Assembly: GCF_030718935.1 (NCBI RefSeq)
Contig: NZ_CP132194.1
Location: forward strand, 1,240,001 to 1,304,000
DNA length: 64,000 bases
Reading direction: 5' to 3'
Source of the DNA: Psychrobacter sp. M13
GTDB lineage: Bacteria; Pseudomonadota; Gammaproteobacteria; Pseudomonadales; Moraxellaceae
This document shows positions 40,099 to 49,422 of the stretch, piece after piece. The notes below the pieces were generated by a model. The model was not told the origin of the DNA and did not search any database. It was given only the letters and a program-made list of their open reading frames with translations. Within the stretch, counting starts at the first letter, position 1. Each line of letters opens with the position of its first letter. The position numbers and the translations under genes were made by a program.

Positions 40099-40776
40099 TT
40101 AACCTTTAAGCTTTGCGATTAGACGCGTAGCCGCTTCTTCTGATGAAGCTGGGTTTTGACCGGTGATCAACAGACCATCTTCAACCACAAATGATTCCCA
40201 GTCGGCCGCTTTTTCATAGTTACCGCCATTGGCAATAAGCGCATCTTCTACTAAGAATGGTACGACGTCTGTTAGGCCTACTGCATCTTCTTCTGAATTG
40301 GTAAAGCCCGTGACGGTCTTGCCTTTGACTAAGTATTCACCATCGATTTTGACGTTTTTGAGCGCAGCTGGAGAGTGACAAACAAAAGCAACAGGTTTGT
40401 CTTGCTTGACGAAAGTCTCGATCAAGTTAATAGAGTTTTCATCTACTGCCAAATCCCACAATGGGCCATGACCGCCAGGGTAGAATACAGAATCAAAATC
40501 TTCTGCTTTCATATCAGCAAGCTTTTTGGTAGTGGCCAAATGCTCTTGAGCGTCTTTGTCGTCTTTAAAACGCGTGGTATCTTTGGTTTGCGTATCTTCG
40601 GTATCACTACTAGGATCTAGTGGTGGCTGACCGCCAGCAGGAGAGGCGAGTGTCACATTGACGCCTGCATCAAGAAAAGCATAGTAAGGGGCGGCAAACT
40701 CTTCTAACCAAAAACCTGTCTTTTTGCCCGTATCACCCAATTTATCGTGTGAAGTTAGTACCATTAAAATATTCAT
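40099..40776 (-). CDS. DJ-1/PfpI superfamily protein (Hsp31/YhbO-like)
   Basis: A 225-residue class I glutamine amidotransferase-like protein with the nucleophile Cys133-His134 in AFVCHSPAALK and Glu25 in FWLEEFAAP, the pattern of methylglyoxal-active DJ-1 enzymes. Such proteins detoxify methylglyoxal or act as a chaperone. Middle gene of the electrophile operon, 70 bases after the oxidoreductase gene. Confidence 0.9.
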   Translation of the reverse strand: MNILMVLTSHDKLGDTGKKTGFWLEEFAAPYYAFLDAGVNVTLASPAGGQPPLDPSSDTEDTQTKDTTRFKDDKDAQEHLATTKKLADMKAEDFDSVFYPGGHGPLWDLAVDENSINLIETFVKQDKPVAFVCHSPAALKNVKIDGEYLVKGKTVTGFTNSEEDAVGLTDVVPFLVEDALIANGGNYEKAADWESFVVEDGLLITGQNPASSEEAATRLIAKLKG

Positions 40777-40846
40777 AATTATTCCTATTATTCATTAAAT
40801 GTGCTTTAAATTATTGGTTTAATATTAGCTTATCTACTATCAAAAA

Positions 40847-41914
40847 CTATTCTACGTCAGCGACTTTAACGACCGTTTTACCGAAGTTATCACCTTCTAG
40901 CATTCCGATAAAGGCTTGTGGTGTTGCGCCTAAACCCTCAACCATATGCTCTTTAGTTTTGATTTCACCTGACTCAACCCAAGCGCCCATCGTCTTTAAA
41001 AACTCAGGGAAATGATCGCCATACTCTTCAAAGATAATAAAGCCTTTGACCGTTAGGCGTTTGCTTAGGACATTACCCATCAGCATGCCCAAACGATCTT
41101 TACCATCAGGTAATTCGGTAGCGTTATATTGTGATACTAGACCGCATACTGGAATACGCGCGTGAGCATTGAGTAGGGGTAATACAGCATCAAATACTTT
41201 GCCACCGACGTTTTCATAGTAGATGTCGATGCCATTAGGGCAGGCCGCTTGGAGCTGCTCAGCGAAGTCATCAGCACAATGATCAAGACATTTATCAAAG
41301 CCTAGCTCATTGATCGCATAAGCGCATTTTTCGGCTCCACCTGCCACACCGACGGTATTCAAGCCTAATTTATTACCGACTTGACCGACCGTTGCCCCAA
41401 CAGGGCCTGTAGCAGCAGCAACGACTAATGTCTCGCCTTGTTGCGGTTTACCAATATCGGTCAGACCCATATAACCCGTAAAGCCTGGCATACCTAGAAC
41501 ACCTAAACCGTATGAGGGGTGCGGCATATCTTTGTCTAGTTTGATCACGCCTTCGCCATTACTGACGCTATAATCTTGCCAGCCTGAGTTAGAGACTACC
41601 AAGTCACCGACGGCAAATTTGTCTACATTCGATTCGACCACTTGCGCAACCGTACCGCCGAGCATCACATCACCGACTTCTAGCGGATCAGCGTAGCTTT
41701 TGGCATCGCTCATACGTCCACGCATATATGGATCAAGTGAGGCATAGACGGTACGCAGAAGCATCTGGCTGTCATTAGGCTTCGGTATCTCACCAGTCGC
41801 CATTTCAAAGTTATCAGCAGTTGGCGCGCCATTTGGACGGCTGGCTAGTTTAATTTGACGATTGATTTGATTATTTTGTTGTTGTTGAAAGCTCGACTGT
41901 TTATCAGTACTCAT
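40847..41914 (-). CDS. MDR-family NADP-dependent oxidoreductase
   Basis: A 355-residue zinc-free medium-chain reductase. The N-terminus has LRTVYASLDPYMRGRM (about 52-67), and the cofactor domain has AAATGPVGATVGQVGNKLG (about 162-180) and YYENVGGKVFD. This is the 2-alkenal/quinone reductase (CurA-like) group, which reduces reactive enones. It lies 100 bases behind the alcohol dehydrogenase in the operon. Confidence 0.92.
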   Translation of the reverse strand: MSTDKQSSFQQQQNNQINRQIKLASRPNGAPTADNFEMATGEIPKPNDSQMLLRTVYASLDPYMRGRMSDAKSYADPLEVGDVMLGGTVAQVVESNVDKFAVGDLVVSNSGWQDYSVSNGEGVIKLDKDMPHPSYGLGVLGMPGFTGYMGLTDIGKPQQGETLVVAAATGPVGATVGQVGNKLGLNTVGVAGGAEKCAYAINELGFDKCLDHCADDFAEQLQAACPNGIDIYYENVGGKVFDAVLPLLNAHARIPVCGLVSQYNATELPDGKDRLGMLMGNVLSKRLTVKGFIIFEEYGDHFPEFLKTMGAWVESGEIKTKEHMVEGLGATPQAFIGMLEGDNFGKTVVKVADVE

Positions 41915-41967
41915 AGGAGGCTCCTTTTCTTATTAATAGTATTGTTTTTAGGCAATTGAAGATCAAG

Positions 41968-41998
41968 CCAAACGGCTACTAGTAAAGCAACCGTTTGG
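41968..41998. other. Intra-operon hairpin
   Basis: CCAAACGG ... CCGTTTGG with a 15-base loop between two co-directional genes. There is no T tract on the minus strand, so it may be an mRNA-processing or stability element rather than a terminator. Confidence 0.4.
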
Positions 41999-42014
41999 TA
42001 ATTAATAAAAGCAA

Positions 42015-43235
42015 CTAGCTGGCTTTTGCTGTCACTGCTCGCTCTAAGATACGGCGTGATACTTGCAAGTCGTTTTTGCCATGCTCACCTAGTTTGACCA
42101 TTTGATGCGCTTCCAATTGCTTGATAATCGGATCAATAGCTGACTGATCTAATTCGGCATCTTCTAAGCTAACTGGCAGTCCGAGCTCGCGGAAGAAGTT
42201 TTCAGTATGACTAATAGCGGACTCTATGATAGCGTCATCATCTTGACCCTCGTCAGTGATGTGCCATACATTGCGAGCATACTGGAGCAGTTTATCTTTT
42301 TTGCTGTCTTTAAGCTCACGTAGTACTGATGGCAATACGATGGTCAAGGTGCGAGCATGATCAATAGCATGCAATGATGTTAGCTCATGACCGATCATAT
42401 GAGTCGTCCAATCTTGTGGTACGCCCGTACCGATGAGACCGTTCAGAGCCATAGTGGCGGTCCACATAATGTTTTTGCGGACTTCCATATTCTCTGAATC
42501 TTCTTTGACGGCTCTACCTTCATCAATAAGGATTTTGAGTAGACTCTCAGCGAACGCATCTTGTACCTTGGCATTGACTGGATAAGTCAAATACTGCTCC
42601 ATTACATGCACAAAAGCATCTGCCACACCATTCATCACTTGACGATCAGGCAAGGTCAAAGTCTTGCTAGGATCTAAAATAGAGAATTTAGGGAAGGCTA
42701 ATGGATTACCAAACGGTAGCTTCGCTTGGCGTTCGCTATGATTGACTACACCCCCTGAATTCATCTCAGAACCCGTCGCTGGAATCGTTAATACGGCACC
42801 TAAATCAATGGCAGAGTCTATATCTCTACAATAGCTAGTTAGCGCGCTCCAAGCTTTATCACGTGATACCGTACTGTCAACATTATCATCATCATGTAAT
42901 GAAGAGACCAGTGCGACAAATTTGCTACCATCAATAACTGAGCCACCACCGACTGCTAACAAAAAGTCGATATTGTGCTCATTGACCATATCAGCTGCTT
43001 TTAGCAGGGTCACAAACTCAGGGTTTGGCTCAATACCACCGAACTCAAATACTTCACGGCTACCGCTAGCCGCTAGTGCTTCTCTGACTTCAGCTAAAGT
43101 GCCTGTGCGCTCAGCTGAACCACCGCCATAAGTAATTAACACGCGGGCATCAGTCGGTACTAGCTTAGATAGCTGCTGGATTTGATCTTCACCGAAGACG
43201 ATACGTACTGGATTGTAATATTGAAAGTTATTCAT
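42015..43235 (-). CDS. Iron-containing alcohol dehydrogenase (YqhD-like)
   Basis: A 406-residue NADPH-dependent aldehyde reductase. The family motifs GGGSVIDGSKF (about 97-107), VLTIPATGSEMNSGGV (about 150-165) and the metal-ligand region NGVADAFVHVMEQY and GHELTSLHAIDHAR are present. YqhD-like enzymes reduce toxic aldehydes including methylglyoxal and acrolein. First gene of the operon. Its promoter overlaps a TetR-type site (43350-43365). Confidence 0.92.
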   Translation of the reverse strand: MNNFQYYNPVRIVFGEDQIQQLSKLVPTDARVLITYGGGSAERTGTLAEVREALAASGSREVFEFGGIEPNPEFVTLLKAADMVNEHNIDFLLAVGGGSVIDGSKFVALVSSLHDDDNVDSTVSRDKAWSALTSYCRDIDSAIDLGAVLTIPATGSEMNSGGVVNHSERQAKLPFGNPLAFPKFSILDPSKTLTLPDRQVMNGVADAFVHVMEQYLTYPVNAKVQDAFAESLLKILIDEGRAVKEDSENMEVRKNIMWTATMALNGLIGTGVPQDWTTHMIGHELTSLHAIDHARTLTIVLPSVLRELKDSKKDKLLQYARNVWHITDEGQDDDAIIESAISHTENFFRELGLPVSLEDAELDQSAIDPIIKQLEAHQMVKLGEHGKNDLQVSRRILERAVTAKAS

Positions 43236-43333
43236 AATATTCCTAAATCTTTATTGAGGTTAATTAAATTAGTTTTATTAAAAATTTTGATTGGTTATAA
43301 ATGTCTAATAAACATAGATAACCAAAAACTGTT

Positions 43334-43365
43334 TGCATTGTACATTAATTAGACCGGTCGTCTAG
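43334..43365 (-). promoter_or_regulatory. Putative operon promoter with NemR-like operator
   Basis: The site TAGACCGGTCGTCTAG (43350-43365) has inverted TAGAC/GTCTA arms. On the minus strand, TAGACG, a 16-base spacer and TACAAT give a possible -35/-10, so the operator covers the -35 region, as expected of a repressor. Confidence 0.7.
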
Positions 43366-43456
43366 TCATTATTTATAATAGTTACAAAACAGCTGTATAG
43401 AGATATTTAGACAAGAACAATTGATCTAACAACAATAAAGCTAGCCTATAAATACT

Positions 43457-44092
43457 TTAACGACCCATCTCAGTCGTAGTCATTTGCCAGACCTCAGATA
43501 GAGGTGTATTAGTCTGACTAATTTTGGCAATCAGGCTGGCACCGAGCCATGCAAAATACCAGCGCTTGGCGATACTCTCCGCTGAGATATTGGCGCGCTT
43601 AGGTATTGAGCCATCTGCCCAACCAGCTTTGATATGTGTCGCTAACCAGTTTATAGTCTGCTGATAGCCTGTATCTAGCGCTTTACGCATCGGCTCTGAC
43701 ATATCAGCGACTTCAGCACTTAATTTTACTACCAAGCATTTTTCATGATCGCAGCCGTTCTGCTGCGTGTCATACCAGTTTTGAAAGTAGTCATAAAGCT
43801 TTTGCTGAGCGCTAGTATCTTGCTCATTAATCATATCTAAACGCGTTTTATAACGAGTAAAATAGTAATTGATGATCGCTTCACCAAAAGCTTCTTTTGA
43901 CGCAAAGTAATGATAAAATGAGCCTTTAGGGACACCTGCGGTATCTAGTATTTGCTTGATACCAACAGCGGTAAACCCCTTCTGCGAAAGGAGCTGATAG
44001 CCGGTCGTCAGTAGATGCGTCTTAGTATTGGTAAGCGTGGTACTGTTTAGCGTAGTATCATTAATAGAAACAGCTGAGGTAGTAGCAGACAT
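43457..44092 (-). CDS. TetR/AcrR family regulator (NemR-like)
   Basis: A 211-residue repressor with an N-terminal helix-turn-helix (about 20-66; ILDTAGVPKGSFYHYFASKEAFGEA) and a C-terminal ligand domain. Cys114 and Cys119 in NGCDHEKCLVVKL are possible redox or electrophile sensors, as known for a cysteine in NemR. It carries an 18-residue Thr/Ser-rich N-terminal extension. It lies in the same direction behind its operator at 44255-44270, near the detoxification operon. Confidence 0.88.
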   Translation of the reverse strand: MSATTSAVSINDTTLNSTTLTNTKTHLLTTGYQLLSQKGFTAVGIKQILDTAGVPKGSFYHYFASKEAFGEAIINYYFTRYKTRLDMINEQDTSAQQKLYDYFQNWYDTQQNGCDHEKCLVVKLSAEVADMSEPMRKALDTGYQQTINWLATHIKAGWADGSIPKRANISAESIAKRWYFAWLGASLIAKISQTNTPLSEVWQMTTTEMGR

Positions 44093-44501
44093 AAAAATTA
44101 TGCCCTCCTTATTGTGTTGGTTTTGACATTAGGTTGTATTGGTTTGAACTATCGAGCAAATGGCATTTAGACCAATCGTATTTGGATGAGTTACGTTTTT
44201 TCAACAAAATCTGCTGATAATAGTTTTTGGTTTTAAGTGCCTCTATGGTAGCATTAGACCAGTCGTCTAGCAAGTTAGGTTTGTATATTCGTGATACTTA
44301 CTATCGAAATGATACTCACATTAAAAATAGACTTTTATGATTGAGAGAAAAGAGTCGCTCTTATTGGAATAACGACTCAATGAATGCCAAATGGACAACA
44401 TTGAAGTAAATTTTAGCCCATAAAAATATAAATGTTTTAATTGATGACGCGCCCTAGATAACTCTTGATTTATACAATCATTAACTTGAATAAAAATAGG
44501 A
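44093..44501. other. Non-coding region between tetR and aldehyde dehydrogenase
   Basis: 409 bases without a convincing gene. It holds the operator copy at 44255-44270; the rest looks like AT-rich promoter DNA. Both divergent genes may be controlled from it. Confidence 0.7.
44255..44270. promoter_or_regulatory. NemR-like operator, second copy
   Basis: TAGACCAGTCGTCTAG, identical at 15 of 16 positions to 43350-43365. It lies 163 bases before the tetR start and 238 before the aldehyde dehydrogenase, so it can serve autoregulation and control of the divergent gene. Confidence 0.75.
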
Positions 44502-44507
44502 ATGATC

Positions 44508-45995
44508 ATGTCAAATAATAATCAATCAAGCACTGAGAAATATAGCGATTTTAGTTTTCAATATATAGCGGGCGAGTGGCAAAAAGGTCAAGACGATAGC
44601 GTCAATACCGACACCAACCCATTCAACGGTGAGACCTTAGTTGAGATTAAGCAAGCCACGCAAAGCCAATTAGATGAGGCTTATAAAGCGGCAGAAATAG
44701 CACAGATTGAATGGGCACAAACCAGCCCAGCCGAACGCGGTGCACTACTACATAAAGTGGTTAGCATCTTAGATCAGCGTCAAGATGAGATCGTTGATTG
44801 GCTAGTCAAGGAGTCGGGCAGTACGCGTATCAAGGCGATGGTCGAGTTTAGCAGTGCACGCGCCATTACAGTAGAGGCAGCAGGTTTCCCTAGTCGTGTG
44901 CATGGTGAGATACGTGCTTCAAAGATTCCGGGTAAAGAGAATTTTATTTATCGTGAGCCTATTGGGGTTATTGCAGTGATTAGTCCATGGAATTTTCCGT
45001 TTCATCTGACCCAGCGCTCAATTGCACCAGCTCTAGCGCTAGGTAATGCAGTAGTGCTGAAGCCTGCCAGCGATACACCAGTTATAGGCGGTCTACTGCT
45101 TGCCAAGATATTTGAAGAAGCGGGACTACCAAAGGGGCTGCTCAATGTAGTGGTTGGGGCAGGTAGCGAGATTGGTGATGCTATCGTCACTCATGACACC
45201 CCAAGACTCATCTCTTTTACAGGTTCAACATCAGTCGGTAAGAATATCGGCGAGCTGGCCAACAGTGGTAATACTATTAAAAAGCTAGCATTAGAGCTGG
45301 GTGGCAATAACCCTTTCGTAGTGCTAAAAGACGCTAACTTAGATAACGCGGTAAAAGCGGCGGTGTTTGGCAAGTTCTTGCATCAAGGTCAAATCTGTAT
45401 CGCTATCAACCGCATTATCGTTGAAGATGCTATTTATGATGATTTCGTTGAGCGTTTTCACGCGCATGTAAAAACGTTAAAAGTGGGTGATCCTAACGAT
45501 CAAGATACAGCGATTGGACCTATTATTAATGAAGATCAGCTTAAATCAATCAAAGATAAAATCGCTAAAGCAAAAGATGCTGGCGCGAACATGATTATGA
45601 GTGGCGAGATTGAGGGGCAAGTGGTGCCGCCGCATATCTTTACTGAGGTTACTGCTGATATGGATTTATCTTGTAATGAAATATTTGGTCCATTAGTCGG
45701 TATTATCCGTGCCAAAGATGAGGATGAAGCCTTAAAGCTGGCTAACGATACTGAGTATGGATTATCAAGTGCAGTATTTACCGAAGATATGGAAAAAGGT
45801 CTGCGTTTCGCTCGCGGTATCAAAGCAGGCATGACCCATATCAATGACATCACCGTTAATGACGAAAGTAATGCACCATTCGGTGGGGAGAAAAACTCTG
45901 GTATTGGGCGCTTTAATGGCGAATGGGTGTTAGAAGAGTTTACAACTTTGCATTGGATATCTGTGCAGCATGAGCCTCGTAACTATCCTTTCTAA
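44508..45995 (+). CDS. NAD(P)-dependent aldehyde dehydrogenase
   Basis: A 495-residue enzyme that oxidises aldehydes to acids. Motifs: [14 protein letters not shown] (cofactor), [13 protein letters not shown], the general-base Glu in LELGGNNPF (about 263), nucleophile Cys297 in GQICIAINR and EIFGPLVGI. Close to the benzaldehyde/vanillin-type dehydrogenases by eye; substrate uncertain. ATG 44508 is favoured with AGGA 7-8 bases upstream; 44502 is an in-frame alternative. Possibly part of the NemR-like regulon. Confidence 0.93.
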   Translation: MSNNNQSSTEKYSDFSFQYIAGEWQKGQDDSVNTDTNPFNGETLVEIKQATQSQLDEAYKAAEIAQIEWAQTSPAERGALLHKVVSILDQRQDEIVDWLVKESGSTRIKAMVEFSSARAITVEAAGFPSRVHGEIRASKIPGKENFIYREPIGVIAVISPWNFPFHLTQRSIAPALALGNAVVLKPASDTPVIGGLLLAKIFEEAGLPKGLLNVVVGAGSEIGDAIVTHDTPRLISFTGSTSVGKNIGELANSGNTIKKLALELGGNNPFVVLKDANLDNAVKAAVFGKFLHQGQICIAINRIIVEDAIYDDFVERFHAHVKTLKVGDPNDQDTAIGPIINEDQLKSIKDKIAKAKDAGANMIMSGEIEGQVVPPHIFTEVTADMDLSCNEIFGPLVGIIRAKDEDEALKLANDTEYGLSSAVFTEDMEKGLRFARGIKAGMTHINDITVNDESNAPFGGEKNSGIGRFNGEWVLEEFTTLHWISVQHEPRNYPF

Positions 45996-46043
45996 AAACG
46001 GCTGTTTTTACTCAGATGATTTAAAATAATGTTTTTAAAATGA

Positions 46044-46073
46044 AAAAAAGACTGCTGTATAGGCAGTCTTTTT
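46044..46073. terminator. Bidirectional terminator
   Basis: AAAAAGACTGC / GCAGTCTTTTT stem with a short loop, between the aldehyde dehydrogenase and the convergent small gene. Confidence 0.88.
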
Positions 46074-46096
46074 CTATGGGAGCTTTGATAGTAGGA

Positions 46097-46327
46097 TTAA
46101 TCAAGGTGAAAACCTAACATATCTTTGATCTCATCGATGGTCATGTGCCTAACGAGCGCCTGATCTTCTACTGACAAGCGATTGGTATGCTCTTTGATCA
46201 TCTTATGGATACTGCGTGCCACCTCAGAGGTTGTGGCATAGTACATTTGTGGTTCTTCTTTGGTGAGTTTTATCAAAAATTCATTTACGATTTTACGTTT
46301 GTGAATCACAACGTGTTCTACAGTCAT
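46097..46327 (-). CDS. Small hypothetical protein, 76 residues
   Basis: Short, charged, helical protein with two segments (MTVEHVVIHKRKIVNEF and RHMTIDEIKDMLGFHL). No membrane segment. I do not recognise a family. It is supported by AGGAG 7 bases before the ATG, by the convergent terminator and by lack of an overlapping gene. Confidence 0.65.
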   Translation of the reverse strand: MTVEHVVIHKRKIVNEFLIKLTKEEPQMYYATTSEVARSIHKMIKEHTNRLSVEDQALVRHMTIDEIKDMLGFHLD

Positions 46328-46543
46328 AACATTCTCCTAGAGAGGAACTATTTAAACAGTCAGCTTAAATTTAGTCAATAACAGCTTAGTGAAGATGTAA
46401 TACCTACATAATATAAGTAAAGCAAAAGTAGTATTAATACACGCGGTTAACAAGCCATATACTGTTCGATGTTTCTTTAGATACTATAGTTTAATATGAC
46501 CTAGTTTAAGAGACATAGAACAATAACTTTTGGAACCGTAACG

Positions 46544-47974
46544 ATGTCAAATACGCCTGTAAATAGTCCACCTACTGCCAAAACATCACTAGTGCTATTT
46601 CATAATGATTTACGCGTTCATGATAACGCCACTTTAGTTAAAGCCGCCCAATTGACTGATGATAATAACGGACGACTGCTACTGGTCTACGCGCAAGCAC
46701 TAGTGGATAGCTCAAACTCAAATAATTGGAGTCAGGCTTATCATTTTGATGAGATGGGAGATGCTCGTCGGCAGTTTTTAGTTGATAGCTTGGCAGATTT
46801 AGATCAATCCTTGCAGCAGCTGGGCAATAGGCTACTGTGCCTAAAAAATGACGGCTTTCAGCATAGCAATTCACAGGATGAGTCAGCACAGTCAGACACT
46901 TTTACGCAGTTATGTCAGCTTATCGAAGCACAACAGGTCACGGATGTCTGCGTGAGCCAAATGGCAGACTACGCGCAAAATCGAGCTTATAAAGCGCTGC
47001 AAGATAAGTACCCAAATATCGATTGGCATGTGCAAGCGGTCACGACCTTGTTTGATGATATGCCGACCAAAGCGTTACCGCAGAGCTTTACTCAGTTCCG
47101 TAAAAAGGTTGAGTATGATCATGATTTATTGACTGCTGACTTTGATTTACTTATTACTCAAACACCAGCGACGCTGCCAAAAATGCCTGATTCTTTGATC
47201 AACAGCAACGAAGATAAGCTGTTTTTTAGCAGCCAAGTTATCGATAGTAGTGCTGATAATCAGTCAAAAGTTAATCCTCAAAGTCAGTTTAAAGGCGGTG
47301 AGACTAGCGCTATAGAGCATCTTAATAGCTATTTTGAATCTGATGCGCCCAGCATTTATAAAGAGACACGTAATACACTTGATGACTGGACACACTCTAC
47401 TAAGTTCTCTGCTTGGCTGGCGAATGGCTCACTATCAGTGAAGGTGCTGCTCAATCGCTTACGTCAGTATGAGCGTGAAATTGTCGCTAATAAGTCAACT
47501 TATTGGATATGGTTTGAGCTGCTCTGGCGTGAGTATTTTTATTGGTATGCCGACGTTCATCAAAAGCAGCTATTTACCTTCCAAGGCATCAGCAGTCACA
47601 AGCCGACAACGCTGTACGATAATCGCTCGGGCAAAGCGCCCAGAGAGCAGCGCTTAGAGGAGTGGCAAAAGGGCGAAACGGGCTACCCTATAGTCAATGC
47701 CTGTATGAAGCAGCTCAATAGCACGGGCTATATGTCCAACCGTGGTCGGCAGATAGTAGCCAGCGCTTTTATTCATGAGTTGGGGTTAGACTGGCGCTAT
47801 GGGGCGACTTACTTTGAGCAGCAGCTGATCGATTATGATGTCGCCAGCAACTGGGGTAATTGGCAATATTTGGCAGGAGTAGGGGCTGATCCTAGAGGCT
47901 GCCGACAGTTCAATCTATCAAAACAAACCCAGCAGCATGATCCTAAAAATGAGTTTATCGATAGATGGACGTAG
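46544..47974 (+). CDS. DASH-type cryptochrome/photolyase
   Basis: A 476-residue flavoprotein. An N-terminal Rossmann antenna domain (SLVLFHNDLRVHDNATL) is followed by the FAD-binding helical domain with the DASH signatures GNWQYLAGVGADPRG, ANRGRQIVASAF-like NRGRQIVASAFIHELGLDWR and NSTGYMSNRGRQ. Cryptochromes of the DASH type repair UV lesions in single-stranded DNA and may act as blue-light sensors. It contains MTHF-antenna and FAD-binding sequence, but I cannot confirm the cofactors. Possibly light-protection. Confidence 0.92.
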   Translation: MSNTPVNSPPTAKTSLVLFHNDLRVHDNATLVKAAQLTDDNNGRLLLVYAQALVDSSNSNNWSQAYHFDEMGDARRQFLVDSLADLDQSLQQLGNRLLCLKNDGFQHSNSQDESAQSDTFTQLCQLIEAQQVTDVCVSQMADYAQNRAYKALQDKYPNIDWHVQAVTTLFDDMPTKALPQSFTQFRKKVEYDHDLLTADFDLLITQTPATLPKMPDSLINSNEDKLFFSSQVIDSSADNQSKVNPQSQFKGGETSAIEHLNSYFESDAPSIYKETRNTLDDWTHSTKFSAWLANGSLSVKVLLNRLRQYEREIVANKSTYWIWFELLWREYFYWYADVHQKQLFTFQGISSHKPTTLYDNRSGKAPREQRLEEWQKGETGYPIVNACMKQLNSTGYMSNRGRQIVASAFIHELGLDWRYGATYFEQQLIDYDVASNWGNWQYLAGVGADPRGCRQFNLSKQTQQHDPKNEFIDRWT

Positions 47975-48045
47975 GAATTAATTCGCTACCAGATATTAAT
48001 TGAAAAACTAATGAAATATAGACACTAAGAAAACGAAACAATGCT

Positions 48046-48483
48046 ATGAAAAAACCCAGTCCTTATTTGACTTTTGCAGGTACCATCCCTTTTATAGCTT
48101 GTGCTGTGCTGATTACTATTGGGATCGATGCGATACAGGCTTTGGGTGCGACTGAGCATATTCTAGCGGTTTATGGTCTAGTGATTGCTACCTTTATGGC
48201 TGGCGCGCAGTGGGGTAATCATTTGAGCTTAGCCGATGACAATGCTTGGGCAGTTAAATTGCCTATATTAAGTAATATTGTTGCGCTGGCGCTATGGCTT
48301 GGCTTTTTAATATTATCAATTGCAGGCTTTATTTGGTTGCTTATTATTAGCTTTATTGCTTTACTCATTATCGATTATGGACTTAATAAAGCACGAGTAA
48401 TCGATGACAAATATTTTACCGTGAGAAAGTATGTGACGTTAATCGTGGTCGTTTCGCTGATTGTGGCAGCAGTACAACTATAG
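48046..48483 (+). CDS. DUF3429-type membrane protein
   Basis: A 145-residue protein with about five hydrophobic segments. The pattern YLTFAGTIPFIACAV, then YGLVIATFMAGAQWGNHL, fits DUF3429, a small inner-membrane family without known function. It follows the cryptochrome by 71 bases on the same strand and could be co-transcribed with it and with the next gene. Confidence 0.82.
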   Translation: MKKPSPYLTFAGTIPFIACAVLITIGIDAIQALGATEHILAVYGLVIATFMAGAQWGNHLSLADDNAWAVKLPILSNIVALALWLGFLILSIAGFIWLLIISFIALLIIDYGLNKARVIDDKYFTVRKYVTLIVVVSLIVAAVQL

Positions 48484-48543
48484 AACTTATCTGTGAATAA
48501 TATAAAAGAAAGCTAAATCCTTTAACTATAACGAGATAACCTA

Positions 48544-48987
48544 ATGTTTAAAATAAAAGTAGAACGCATTATAAAAAAGCCGATTGATGAGGTGTTTGAA
48601 GCACTGAGCGATCATGCCAGTTATGGATCATTCAAAGCTGTAGGGGTTGCTAAGTTAGTGACTGAGGGTGACGATGAGCGTAATGGTGTTGGCGCTCTGC
48701 GTACTATACAGACGGGCCCCGTCAAATTTTGGGAGCGAATTACTGCGTTTGAGCGTCCGACTCACATGCAATATCAAATAGAAAAAGCTAGGCCTGTAAA
48801 AATGCAGCACGATAAAGGCATTATTGATCTAAAAGATTTAGGCGATGGCACCACACGGGTGACTTGGGTGTCCGAAGGTCGAATAGTAGTCCCATTGCCA
48901 TTAATCGGTCGTTTACTTGATCGCAAAATGCAGAAACAAGGTACAGTAGGATTTAGCAGCATACTCAAGGCAATAGAAAGCCGCTAA
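48544..48987 (+). CDS. SRPBCC family protein
   Basis: A 147-residue START-like (helix-grip) protein that probably binds a hydrophobic ligand. It opens FKIKVERIIKKPIDEVFEALSDHASYG and ends in a long C-terminal helix with VGFSSILKAIE, typical of polyketide cyclase/dehydrase-like lipid carriers. The stop codon lies inside the terminator hairpin. Ligand unknown. Confidence 0.85.
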   Translation: MFKIKVERIIKKPIDEVFEALSDHASYGSFKAVGVAKLVTEGDDERNGVGALRTIQTGPVKFWERITAFERPTHMQYQIEKARPVKMQHDKGIIDLKDLGDGTTRVTWVSEGRIVVPLPLIGRLLDRKMQKQGTVGFSSILKAIESR

Positions 48988-49003
48988 CTCAGCGGCTATT
49001 TTT
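48979..49003 (+). terminator. Terminator overlapping the SRPBCC stop codon
   Basis: AGCCGCT, 5-base loop, AGCGGCT then ATTTTT. The left arm contains the gene's last codons. Confidence 0.8.
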
Positions 49004-49050
49004 CACTATTTAGCGGTTAAAATTTTAAGCTTAGAAGACTACTTTTAATT

Positions 49051-49362
49051 TTAATCGGCTTTATTCTTGGCAGCTTCAATTTCATTAAAGCGCGCCAACT
49101 GTTCAGGCGTTGCTTTTAGTTGATACTTGTCTTTCCATTCAGAATAGGGCATACCATAAACGAGTTCGCGTGCCTCTTCATAATCGATTGCAATGCCGCG
49201 CTCCTCACCAGCCGCTTTATACCATTTAGATAAACAGTTGCGACAAAAGTCAGCAAGATTCATAAGTTCGATATTTTGCACATCTTTACGTTCGTCTAGA
49301 TGAGCTAATAACCGACGAAAAGCAGCGGCTTCTAACTCGATATTGGATTCTAATTTTGCCAT
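49051..49362 (-). CDS. DUF1244 family protein
   Basis: A 103-residue soluble protein with the family block NLADFCRNCLSKWYKAAGEERGI (about 36-58) and ARELVYGMPYSEWKDKYQ. The two close Cys residues are conserved. Small helical proteins of unknown function, common in gammaproteobacteria. First base of a minus-strand row with the two MBL-like genes, 60 bases apart. Confidence 0.9.
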   Translation of the reverse strand: MAKLESNIELEAAAFRRLLAHLDERKDVQNIELMNLADFCRNCLSKWYKAAGEERGIAIDYEEARELVYGMPYSEWKDKYQLKATPEQLARFNEIEAAKNKAD

Positions 49363-49422
49363 AAAGTTTTTCCTAATTATTAATGCTCGATTTTTAATAC
49401 AAACGCTTAAGCTTTAATTGAC

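Noticed and set aside
41968..41998. Hairpin considered as a terminator splitting the detoxification operon
   Set aside because: No T tract on the minus strand, and spacing of the neighbouring genes suits one operon.
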